Shown in pieces: positions 1 through 6,144 of a DNA stretch of 7,343 nucleotides. The DNA is from JBBSEZ01 sp038239195 (lineage in GTDB: Bacteria; Planctomycetota; Planctomycetia; Gemmatales; Gemmataceae). How positions within the stretch are numbered: the stretch's first letter is position 1; the number at the start of each line of letters is the position of its first letter. The notes under the pieces are model-generated. The model saw nothing but the letters and a program-made list of their open reading frames with translations. It was not told where the DNA came from and made no database searches. The stretch lies in NCBI GenBank assembly GCA_038239195.1, contig JBBSEZ010000489.1, forward strand, positions 1 to 7,343, written 5' to 3'. The position numbers and the translations under genes were made by a program.

Positions 1-28
1 GCGCGGCAACCGTTGCGGGCGCGCCCCG

Positions 29-88
29 GGTTCGCGACGCTGCGAAGAAGGGTGGCGGCCCCAACGCTTCTTCGAAGCGTCGCTAACC
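29..88. repeat. Long imperfect inverted repeat downstream of fadJ
   Basis: Two 22-nt arms (29-50 and 67-88) are reverse complements except at two positions, separated by a 16-nt spacer. The right arm also contains its own small hairpin (64-70 against 74-80, loop TTC). The element lies 57 bp beyond the fadJ stop codon, so it could help end or stabilise the fadJ message, but no T-run follows on either strand, so it is not a standard intrinsic terminator. It could equally be a dispersed palindromic repeat copied around the genome. The rest of 1-144 shows no gene I can support. Confidence 0.6.
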
Positions 89-144
89 GAGGGGCCTTCG
101 CGAAAGTCGTCCCGAGGGCGAGGGCGCCCCTTTACCTCGCTACC

Positions 145-2292
145 TCAACCCGCGTAAAACCCCTTCGCCTCCGCTGCCATCTTGCGCATCAGTTCCGTCG
201 GTTGATACCGCGGCCCCAGCTTCTCGTACTTCTCCAGCTTCTTCAGCACGTTCTCCATGCCCATCTCGTCGGCCCAGCGCAGGATGCCTCCCCGGAACGG
301 CGGGAAGCCGATCCCCAGAATCAGCCCCATGTCAATGTCGCTCGGATCGCGCACGATGCCCTCCGCAAGCACCCGCGTCGCCTCCGTCAGCATCGGCAGG
401 AACAGCCGGTCGGCGATCTCCTCCGCGCCCATGTCGGGGCGCCCGCCCGGTCGCCGTACCTTCTCCAGCAACGCCGCCGTCGCCGGGTCGTCCGCCCCCT
501 TCCCGCCCTTCGCGTAGCGGTAGAAGCCCGCCCCCGTCTTCTGCCCGAGCCTCCCCGCGGCCACCAACTCGTCCAGGATGCGCGTCGGCGCTGCCCGGTC
601 GGCGAAGGCGGTGTTGATGACGCGGCCCGCGTAGAGCGACGTGTCGAGCCCGACAAGATCGTTGAGCGCGATCGGCCCCATCGGCAGGCCGAAGCCCGTC
701 GCAACCTTGTCGAGCGTGCGCGCCGGGACGCCCTCCTCCAGCAGCACCAGCGATTCGTTGAGGTAGGGGAACAGGATGCGATTGACGACGAACCCCGGGC
801 AGTCGCGCACCGCGATCGGCGTCTTGCCGATGCGCCGCGCCAGCGCCACCAGCGTCGCCACCGTCTCGTCGCTCGTCTTCTCCCCGCGGATTACCTCCAC
901 CAGTTGCATGCGATCGACGGGGTTGAAGAAGTGCAGCCCCGCGAAGCGCTCCGGCGCGGCCACCGACTTCGCCATGCGCGCGATCGAGATCGTCGAGGTG
1001 TTCGACGCGAGGATGGCACCGGCAGGCAAGATCGCCTCCACCTCCTTGTAGAGCTTGACCTTCGCCTCCTCGTTCTCGACGATGGCCTCGATCACCACGT
1101 CGCGGTCCGCCAGGGCCTGCGTGGTCAGCGACGTGCTGAGCTTCGCCAGCGCCCCCGCCGCCTCGACGGGCGACATGCGGCCGATCTCCACGCGGCCCTG
1201 CAAGCTCTTCGTAATGTTGCCGACGCCCTTCTCCAGCGCCGCGGGGGCGCTGTCCAGGAGCAGCGCTGGAACGCCTCGGCGAACGTGGGCCCCGGCAATG
1301 CCCGCGCCCATGATGCCCGCGCCGACGACGCCGACCTGCCGGACGTCGCGCGGCTTGACGCTCCCTGCCACGCCCGGGTCCTTGGCCAGGCGCTGCGTCA
1401 TGAAGAAGACCGCGATCAGGTTGCGCGAGATCGGGCTGCCGACGAGCGGGAGGAACGCCTCCGTCTCGACCTTCAGGCCATCGGCGAGGGGGAGATTGCA
1501 CCCTTTCGCGATCGCGTTCAGCGCCGCCAGGGGGGCGGGATAATGGCCGCCCGTCTTCATCTGCACCTGGGCTCGCGTCACCGCGACCGTGAAGCCGAGC
1601 TGCTCCTCGCTCAGCCCGACCGGCTGCTGCTTGCGCCGCCGCGCCTCGCGCCAACTCCCGTCGGCGTGCGCCCAGCGCACCAGCGCCAGCGCCTCCTCGA
1701 GGAGCCTCTCGGCCGGCACCACGTCCCAGACGATGCCGAGTTGCCGGGCGCGGTCGCCCTTGGCCGCCTCGCCGGCGCAGATCATCTCGGCAGCGAGGGC
1801 GGGGCCGATGAGGCGGCTCAGGCGCTGCGTTCCGCCCCAGCCGGGGATGAGGCCAATCTTCGTCTCCGGCAATCCCAGCTCCGTCTTGGGGTTGTTGCTC
1901 GCCAGCCGATAGTCGAGCCCCAGCGCCAACTCCAACCCTCCGCCCATACAGGCCCCATCGACGGCGGCCACGGTCGGATAGGGCAAGCCCTCGAACGCCG
2001 CCACCAGATCGAGGCCGCGTTTCACCAGCCGCCGGGCCGTCTCCGGATCGGGGCGAGCCCCCCCCAACTCCTTGAGGTCGGCCCCGGCGATGAACATGCC
2101 GGGCTTCCCGCTGCGCAACACCAGGCCGTGCAGGTCGAGGCGCCCGGCCAGCGCGGCCACGGCGCCTTCCAGGTCGCCCAGGACGGCCTGGCCCAGGGTG
2201 TTCGCTCGGCTGTTGGGCTGATCGAGCGTCAGCACGGCGATCGGGCCGTCGAGGTACTCGAGGCGGACGGCGGACGCGGCGGGCTCACTCAT
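145..2292 (-). CDS. fadJ: Fatty-acid oxidation multienzyme alpha subunit: enoyl-CoA hydratase / 3-hydroxyacyl-CoA dehydrogenase (FadJ/FadB type)
   Basis: This 715-residue protein should catalyse two successive beta-oxidation steps in the cytoplasm: hydration of trans-2-enoyl-CoA, then NAD-dependent oxidation of L-3-hydroxyacyl-CoA. The N-terminal crotonase domain (about 1-190) has the oxyanion-hole segment FIAGADLKE (67-75), the GGGLE segment with Glu121, and GLPETK with Glu143, matching the two catalytic glutamates of E. coli FadB. The dehydrogenase half starts near 320 with a Rossmann GAGIMG (324-329), then LHFFNPV with the catalytic His454 and its partner Glu466. Two C-terminal dehydrogenase helical domains follow (about 500-600 and 620-715). 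Length fits E. coli FadJ (714) slightly better than FadB (729), but the two cannot be separated from sequence alone. The ATG at 2292 is chosen over an upstream in-frame start at 2358 because AAGGGAGG sits 5 nt before it and the hydratase fold begins right after. No key residue is missing. The thiolase partner (FadA/FadI) is not in the window. Confidence 0.95.
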   Translation of the reverse strand: MSEPAASAVRLEYLDGPIAVLTLDQPNSRANTLGQAVLGDLEGAVAALAGRLDLHGLVLRSGKPGMFIAGADLKELGGARPDPETARRLVKRGLDLVAAFEGLPYPTVAAVDGACMGGGLELALGLDYRLASNNPKTELGLPETKIGLIPGWGGTQRLSRLIGPALAAEMICAGEAAKGDRARQLGIVWDVVPAERLLEEALALVRWAHADGSWREARRRKQQPVGLSEEQLGFTVAVTRAQVQMKTGGHYPAPLAALNAIAKGCNLPLADGLKVETEAFLPLVGSPISRNLIAVFFMTQRLAKDPGVAGSVKPRDVRQVGVVGAGIMGAGIAGAHVRRGVPALLLDSAPAALEKGVGNITKSLQGRVEIGRMSPVEAAGALAKLSTSLTTQALADRDVVIEAIVENEEAKVKLYKEVEAILPAGAILASNTSTISIARMAKSVAAPERFAGLHFFNPVDRMQLVEVIRGEKTSDETVATLVALARRIGKTPIAVRDCPGFVVNRILFPYLNESLVLLEEGVPARTLDKVATGFGLPMGPIALNDLVGLDTSLYAGRVINTAFADRAAPTRILDELVAAGRLGQKTGAGFYRYAKGGKGADDPATAALLEKVRRPGGRPDMGAEEIADRLFLPMLTEATRVLAEGIVRDPSDIDMGLILGIGFPPFRGGILRWADEMGMENVLKKLEKYEKLGPRYQPTELMRKMAAEAKGFYAG

Positions 2293-2297
2293 GGGGG

Positions 2298-2305
2298 CCT
2301 CCCTT
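2298..2305 (-). promoter_or_regulatory. Ribosome binding site of fadJ
   Basis: AAGGGAGG reads on the minus strand with a 5-nt spacer to the ATG at 2290-2292. It is the best Shine-Dalgarno match in the window and decides the fadJ start. Confidence 0.8.
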
Positions 2306-2330
2306 CGCGACGGAACGGGTCTGTGGGCTG

Positions 2331-2358
2331 AGTGTATCCGAAACCGCCCCCCCAGCAA
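2331..2358 (-). promoter_or_regulatory. Candidate housekeeping promoter for fadJ
   Basis: On the minus strand, TTGCTG (2353-2358) and TACACT (2331-2336) are 16 nt apart, giving a predicted start of transcription near 2324 and a leader of roughly 30 nt. The -10 has four of six consensus bases and the -35 three of six, so this is a weak prediction. The spacer contains a run of seven G. If used, fadJ can be transcribed independently of the lipoprotein gene 90 bp upstream. Confidence 0.35.
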
Positions 2359-2382
2359 GTCGGGCCCTCCTCGGCCACGACC

Positions 2383-3435
2383 TTAATACTTCACGTTGAA
2401 CGTCCGCCCCGCCCAGGTCATCGACTGGAGCTCGACCTTGACGCTGAACGGCACCGCCAGCGCGCCCAGGTCAACGGAGGTCGCCTGGAAGAGCGCGGGC
2501 GTTCCTTCCGGAGGGAAGGCCCCAATGGGCAGCTCCACGGTCTGTTTGCCCGTCTGCCGGCCCTCCTTGTCGAGGCCGGTCAGCACGACCGCGACGCTCG
2601 TCGCCGGCCGGGACGGCACCGTCGCCCCATCCTCGGTCAGAGCTCGGCGCAGGGCGGAGTCGTCCGCGATCGGCTTCCATTTCAACTTGCTTCCCGGGAC
2701 AACGGGGCCCGGAACCTCCGGGCGCCCGGCTGGGCCCGCGGTCGTCTTCCCTTTCAACTTGCTGTCCGGGGCGCCTTCCTCACCGTGCAGCAGGTCCAGC
2801 GCGAACGGGAAGCCCTCGGGCGCCGTCAGGGCCGAGGGCGACTTCCCCTCGACCGCAGTCACGGCCGAGCGAGGCTTCTTGAAAGCCAGGACAGTCGGCG
2901 TCTCGGACCAGTCGAACGAGAGGGCGCGGACGGTCGCCGTGGCGGGGATTGTGGATTTCCCCAACTCGGCGAGCACCTGCGTCCCGGTCTGCTGAAGGCT
3001 GATCCGCATGGTCTCTTTCCCGATCTTGGTCGTGCCGGTTTCGTCGGCGTAGGCGATTTCCAGCAGGACGGTGGCAGAGCCCGCCGAGGTGTCGGGGCGT
3101 TCCTTGCGGGCCTGTTCGTGCAGTTTCTTGCGCAGTTCCTCCAGCGGAACGGTCAGCTTCCACGGCAGAAGGGCACGATACCTCCTGGAGTCTTTCCCGA
3201 TGACGGGCAGGCCCTTGTGCTCGGTCTCTTCGATGACGATGGGGCTGAAGGCGATCGGGAGCTCCTTGCCCTCGAGCTTGGGGACGATCTGAACGTTCTC
3301 GTTCTTCATGCGCAGGAGGGCCTGGCCCTGGGGGGTGTTTTCGTCTACCGAGCCCGGGCGCCCCGAGCACGTGCAACCGGCGAAGGGCACCCAGCAAACG
3401 AGGGCGAGCAAGGCATGACGGCGGCGCAGGCGCAT
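2383..3435 (-). CDS. Exported lipoprotein of unknown family with two related domains
   Basis: The 350-residue product has a lipoprotein signal: basic start MRLRRR, hydrophobic stretch 8-19, then FAGC with Cys21 as the likely lipidated residue. The Phe at -3 is not the usual Leu, which lowers certainty of lipidation but not of export. There are no further membrane segments. I do not recognise the family. Residues about 91-185 and 250-350 look like copies of one domain: PWKLTVP against KWKPIAD, LRKKL against LRRAL, SATVLLEIAYADETGTTK against SVAVVLTGLDKEGRQTGK, and ATATVRALSFDW against FSVKVELQSMTW. The alternating hydrophobic pattern suggests beta-sandwich folds joined by a Pro/Gly-rich linker. 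The ATG at 3435 is preferred over a TTG at 3528 because a GGGAGA lies 6 nt upstream and the signal peptide begins exactly there. It is divergent from the kinase gene and lies ahead of fadJ on the same strand. Confidence 0.8.
   Translation of the reverse strand: MRLRRRHALLALVCWVPFAGCTCSGRPGSVDENTPQGQALLRMKNENVQIVPKLEGKELPIAFSPIVIEETEHKGLPVIGKDSRRYRALLPWKLTVPLEELRKKLHEQARKERPDTSAGSATVLLEIAYADETGTTKIGKETMRISLQQTGTQVLAELGKSTIPATATVRALSFDWSETPTVLAFKKPRSAVTAVEGKSPSALTAPEGFPFALDLLHGEEGAPDSKLKGKTTAGPAGRPEVPGPVVPGSKLKWKPIADDSALRRALTEDGATVPSRPATSVAVVLTGLDKEGRQTGKQTVELPIGAFPPEGTPALFQATSVDLGALAVPFSVKVELQSMTWAGRTFNVKY
2674..2770. repeat. Pair of 25-bp direct repeats inside the lipoprotein gene
   Basis: Positions 2674-2698 and 2746-2770 match at 22 of 25 bases, 72 bp apart. 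On the minus strand they encode SKLKWK (residues 249-254) and SKLKGK (225-230). They flank the Pro/Gly-rich linker before the second domain, so the linker may have grown by a small duplication. Confidence 0.6.
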
Positions 3436-3441
3436 GGCGGG

Positions 3442-3447
3442 TCTCCC
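3442..3447 (-). promoter_or_regulatory. Ribosome binding site of the lipoprotein gene
   Basis: GGGAGA on the minus strand, 6 nt before the ATG at 3433-3435. Together with the signal peptide it fixes the start. Confidence 0.6.
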
Positions 3448-3501
3448 AACAGAGGTCGAGGACGAGGCACTTCCAGGAAGCGAGGCACCGAAGGTGATGC
3501 G

Positions 3502-3528
3502 ATTGTAACGGGCGGGGCCCGACGCCAA
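3502..3528 (-). promoter_or_regulatory. Candidate promoter for the lipoprotein gene
   Basis: On the minus strand TACAAT (3502-3507, five of six consensus bases) is preceded by TTGGCG (3523-3528) with a short 15-nt spacer. Transcription would start near 3495, leaving a leader of about 60 nt. The -10 is convincing; the -35 and its spacing are weaker. Confidence 0.4.
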
Positions 3529-3615
3529 CCAGGAAAATCGCCCGCGGCTTGGGGGACGACCCGGTTTCGAGGGCTGGCGAACCCAAACAACCGGCGAGCG
3601 AGCGCGTTTTCTTGA

Positions 3616-3673
3616 TTGCCGTGACGCGAACCTCGCGGTAGAGTATGACAGAACACCTTTTTTCCGTTACACT
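3616..3673 (+). promoter_or_regulatory. Two overlapping promoter candidates for the kinase gene
   Basis: Upstream pair: TTGCCG (3616-3621), 17 nt, TAGAGT (3639-3644). Downstream pair: ATGACA (3645-3650), 17 nt, TACACT (3668-3673). Both have optimal spacing and at least four of six bases in each box; the downstream -35 has five. A small dyad, CGCGA-ACC-TCGCG (3625-3637), lies in the spacer of the first and could be an operator. The downstream promoter would start RNA near 3680, leaving a leader of about 175 nt. Confidence 0.4.
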
Positions 3674-3691
3674 CGACCAGCGGCGCTCGTC

Positions 3692-3739
3692 CAGAGGGAG
3701 GTGCCCCTCTGCTTTCCCCTCCCCTGCGGGACGGGAAGG
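3692..3739 (+). promoter_or_regulatory. Two abutting hairpins in the kinase leader
   Basis: The first hairpin pairs CAGAGGG (3692-3698) with CCCTCTG (3705-3711) around a 6-nt loop. The second begins at the next base and pairs 3712-3723 with 3728-3739 around the loop CTGC, with one C/C mismatch and one G-U pair. No T-run follows, so these are not intrinsic terminators. They could be part of a structured 5' leader. Chance hairpins are common at this GC content, so function is uncertain. The remainder of the 3436-3855 intergenic stretch holds the promoters and the start-site hairpin listed separately and no gene I can support. Confidence 0.4.
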
Positions 3740-3837
3740 GAGCCCGGAGCGCCCTCGAACCGCAAGGACTTCGCCAAGCCGACCATCGCCAAAGCCGAAC
3801 CAAACGCTGGAGCAGCGGCCCCAAGGGGAAGAGGGGC

Positions 3838-3852
3838 CTCTCGCCACGAGAG
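3838..3852 (+). promoter_or_regulatory. Hairpin covering the ribosome-binding region of the kinase gene
   Basis: CTCTCG (3838-3843) pairs perfectly with CGAGAG (3847-3852) around a 3-nt loop. It ends 3 nt before the kinase ATG. The only purine-rich ribosome-site candidate here (GAGAG, 3848-3852) is inside the stem. A second stem, GGCCCC (3817-3822) with GGGGCC (3833-3838), sits directly upstream. Translation initiation may therefore be damped or conditional. Confidence 0.4.
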
Positions 3853-3855
3853 CAC

Positions 3856-5289
3856 ATGGACAAGACCCACCTCGACCCCACCCGTGGGGCCCTCCCATTG
3901 CCCCCCGGCGCACCCAAGGGCCCTCCCAACGCCCCAGCCGGGGGCCCCGTGGACGGTTCGTCGCTCGGCCGGACCGACCCCTTGCAGGACGTCCGCACCC
4001 TCGGCGACTACCGCATCCTGCGCCGACTCGGCGAGGGCGGCATGGGCGCGGTTTACCTCGGCTACGACGAGCGCAACGACCGCCAGGTCGCCATCAAGGT
4101 CCTCAACGATCGGCTCGCCAGCAATCAGAGTTACATCGACCGCTTCAACCGCGAGGCCAAGAGCGGTCGGCTGCTCGACCACCCCAACATCGTCCGCACC
4201 TTTTTCTCGGGCCAGGACGGCACCACCGGCAAGCGCTACCTCGTGCTCGAGTTCGTCGATGGCCCCAGCGCCCACGCGCTGCTCGCCCACCAGACGCGCC
4301 TCTCCGTCGGCGATGCGGTCCACATCGCCCTCGACGTGGCGCGGGCGCTGGAGTACGCCCACTCGCGCAACATCGTCCACCGCGACATCAAGCCGGACAA
4401 CGTCCTCATCACGCGCTCCGGCGTCGCCAAACTGGTCGATCTGGGCCTGGCCAAGCGTACCGACGAGGCCAGCCACCTCACCGCCGCCCGCCAGGGGTTC
4501 GGCACGACGCCCTACATGCCCTACGAGCAGGCCGTCGAGGCCAAGTCGGCCGATGGCCGCAGCGACGTCTACGCCCTGGGGGCCACCCTCTACCACCTGG
4601 TGACCGGCGAGGTGCCGTTCCCCGGCGAGAACCATCTGGAGATCGTCGAGAAGAAAGGGCTGGGGCTTTTCGTGCCGGCCAGTATGCGCAACCCCGACGT
4701 CCCGCCGGCGCTCGATCGGGTACTGGCGCGCATGCTGGCCCGCCAGCCGCGCGACCGCTACCAGACGGCGAGCGAGGTCATCATCGACCTGGAGCGGTCG
4801 AAGCTGGCCGCGCCGGTGCCGAGCTTCGCCGACCCCGACCAGGCCCGCAAGGACCCCTGGGTGCAGGCCTGCCTGGTTGCCGGCGAGCCGACGCGCCTCG
4901 ACCCCGACGCCCCGGCCCGGCCGGCCGAAAAGGCGGCGGCCCCACTGCCGACGAGCGGGAGCGACGTCTGGTTGTTGCGCTACCAGACGCCTGCGGGGCG
5001 AACCTGCACGGTGATGACCACGGCGGCCCAGATCGTCCAGCGCGTCAAGGCGGGCAACGTCACCCTCCACGACGAGGCGCGCCGGCCTCACGAGGAGGAG
5101 TTTCACGCGCTGTCGCTGTTCGCCGAGTTTCACCACCTCCTGCCGAGCAAGAAGCGGGGCGCGGCGAAGCGCGAAGACGCCCCGGGCCCTTCCCCCCAAT
5201 CCTCGCGCTGGGCGCTGCCCGCCGGGTTACTGGCGGCCCTGATCGCAGGGCTCGGGGCGCTGGTGTGGTGGCTGGGGCGAAACCATTGA
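3856..5289 (+). CDS. Hanks-type Ser/Thr protein kinase with accessory module and C-terminal membrane anchor
   Basis: A 477-residue eukaryotic-like kinase that phosphorylates Ser/Thr on protein substrates; targets are unknown. After a Pro/Gly-rich N-terminus (1-48), the kinase domain (about 51-315) shows the glycine loop GEGGMGAVY (59-67), ATP-anchoring Lys81 in VAIKV, a helix-C glutamate near 100, HRDIKPDN (175-182) with catalytic Asp177, and metal-binding Asp195 in DLG. All residues for activity are present. The APE-type motif is altered to MPYEQ (221-225). After a linker, residues 371-426 form a compact module opening with WLLRY and ending FHALSLFAEF, reminiscent of GYF_2/DUF4339 modules. 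A basic, Pro-rich stretch (431-451) precedes one membrane helix (about 452-474) with only three residues after it, so the kinase faces the cytoplasm and has no external sensor. The ATG at 3856 is the only plausible start. The HEAT-repeat gene follows after 120 bp. Confidence 0.93.
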   Translation: MDKTHLDPTRGALPLPPGAPKGPPNAPAGGPVDGSSLGRTDPLQDVRTLGDYRILRRLGEGGMGAVYLGYDERNDRQVAIKVLNDRLASNQSYIDRFNREAKSGRLLDHPNIVRTFFSGQDGTTGKRYLVLEFVDGPSAHALLAHQTRLSVGDAVHIALDVARALEYAHSRNIVHRDIKPDNVLITRSGVAKLVDLGLAKRTDEASHLTAARQGFGTTPYMPYEQAVEAKSADGRSDVYALGATLYHLVTGEVPFPGENHLEIVEKKGLGLFVPASMRNPDVPPALDRVLARMLARQPRDRYQTASEVIIDLERSKLAAPVPSFADPDQARKDPWVQACLVAGEPTRLDPDAPARPAEKAAAPLPTSGSDVWLLRYQTPAGRTCTVMTTAAQIVQRVKAGNVTLHDEARRPHEEEFHALSLFAEFHHLLPSKKRGAAKREDAPGPSPQSSRWALPAGLLAALIAGLGALVWWLGRNH

Positions 5290-5395
5290 CCCCGGCGCGC
5301 GTTTGATGAGGGCGGGCGCGGGCGATCGCGGAACCGCGACGGGCCGGGCTGCGTCTCATCTGCGTCTCCCTTCCGAGCTCCATCACGTCCTTCGC

Positions 5396-5400
5396 AGAGG
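5396..5400 (+). promoter_or_regulatory. Ribosome binding site of the HEAT-repeat gene
   Basis: AGAGG lies 9 nt before the ATG at 5410. The 120-bp gap before it (5290-5409) has no convincing promoter, a small TCGCG-GAAC-CGCGA hairpin (5326-5339) without a T-run, and an 11-bp imperfect tandem repeat (5349-5370). Co-transcription with the kinase is therefore the simpler reading. Confidence 0.5.
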
Positions 5401-5409
5401 TTTCTCGAC

Positions 5410-6105
5410 ATGAAAAAGTTGTTGCTCGCGGCCGTCGCGCTCGCCTGGTGTGCGGTGCCGGCCTTCGGCGCCGACGTGCCCGACCTCATCAAGAAGCTCA
5501 AGAGCTCCGACAGCGACGTCCGCCGCGCCGCCGCCAAGGACCTCGCCGACGCCGGCACGGACGCCAAGCCCGCCGTCCCCGCCCTGCGCGGGGCGCTCAA
5601 GGACTCCGATCGGTTCGTCCGCCGCTTCGCCGCGCAGGCCCTCGCCGCCATCGGCCCCGAGGCCAGCGCTGCCGTGCCGGAACTGCGCATCGCCGCCAAC
5701 GCCAAGGAAATCCAGGTCGCCGAGGCCGCCACCGTCGCCCTCGGCAAGATCGGGCCGCCCGCGCTGCCGGCGCTGATGGCGATCGCCAAGGACAAGAACA
5801 AGGAGCCGGTGGTGCGGCGCAAGGCCATCGAGGGGCTGGGGTCGATGGGCGAGGCGGGGCGCTCGGCGATCCCCACGTTGACCGAGATCATCAAGCCGGG
5901 CAAGGGCAAGATGAAGGGCGGCCGCAAGGGCGACCCGACCGACGTCCGCGCCGACGTCGCCAACGCGCTGGGCAACCTCGCCCGCGCCGACGACACCGAG
6001 GCGGTCGAAGCGCTGGAGGCGCTGGCGGGGATTAAGATCCGCGACAAGGTCCTCGCCGGCAGCGTGCGGCAGGCGCTGAACAAGATCAAGCGGCGCAAGA
6101 GCTGA
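5410..6105 (+). CDS. Exported HEAT-repeat protein
   Basis: This 231-residue protein starts with a classical Sec signal peptide: MKK, a hydrophobic core (4-17), and a cleavage site around 20-21 (AFG-A). There is no lipobox, so the mature form is soluble outside the cytoplasmic membrane. The rest is a stack of HEAT/Armadillo-type helical pairs of about 31-36 residues beginning near 23, 56, 89, 119 and 154, with a degenerate sixth from about 194. Each starts with a P-x-L pattern (VPDLIKKL, VPALRGAL, VPELRIAA, LPALMAIA, IPTLTEII) followed by VRR-AA-AL. An insert rich in Lys and Gly (163-176) interrupts the fifth repeat. Such solenoids are protein-binding scaffolds; the partner is unknown. It follows the kinase on the same strand, but since it is exported it is unlikely to be a direct kinase substrate. 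Confidence 0.85.
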   Translation: MKKLLLAAVALAWCAVPAFGADVPDLIKKLKSSDSDVRRAAAKDLADAGTDAKPAVPALRGALKDSDRFVRRFAAQALAAIGPEASAAVPELRIAANAKEIQVAEAATVALGKIGPPALPALMAIAKDKNKEPVVRRKAIEGLGSMGEAGRSAIPTLTEIIKPGKGKMKGGRKGDPTDVRADVANALGNLARADDTEAVEALEALAGIKIRDKVLAGSVRQALNKIKRRKS

Positions 6106-6109
6106 GGCG

Positions 6110-6138
6110 TTGCCGCTCGACGCCGCGCGTGCTATAAC
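6110..6138 (+). promoter_or_regulatory. Strong housekeeping-type promoter
   Basis: TTGCCG (6110-6115) and TATAAC (6133-6138) are separated by exactly 17 nt; the -10 matches five of six consensus bases and the -35 four. It begins 4 nt after the HEAT gene stop codon. Predicted RNA start is around 6145. It is the best promoter in the window and stands directly ahead of a structured segment and an intrinsic terminator. Confidence 0.6.
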
Positions 6139-6144
6139 ACCTTC

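Noticed and set aside
13..2331. A 772-codon open frame on the plus strand opposite fadJ
   Set aside because: Its product is Arg/His/Leu-rich without motifs, and it mirrors the codon structure of fadJ, whose catalytic residues are complete. Such antisense frames are usual in GC-rich DNA.
2332..3615. A 427-codon plus-strand frame opposite the lipoprotein gene
   Set aside because: No motif; the opposite strand encodes a signal peptide, a ribosome site and duplicated domains.
3712..3739. The second kinase-leader hairpin as an intrinsic terminator
   Set aside because: It is followed by GAGCCCGG rather than a T-run.
4438..4446. DLG instead of DFG as a sign of a dead kinase
   Set aside because: The metal-binding Asp is kept and DLG is common in active bacterial kinases, so this is not evidence of a pseudokinase.
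3667..5199. A 510-codon minus-strand frame opposite the kinase gene
   Set aside because: The Val/Gly/Asp/Arg-rich composition is typical of the complement of GC-rich coding sequence; no recognisable domain and no ribosome site.
3645..5306. A 553-codon plus-strand frame overlapping the kinase gene
   Set aside because: Arg/Pro/Gly-rich, low complexity, no motif; it is a frame-shifted shadow of the kinase, which has every catalytic residue.
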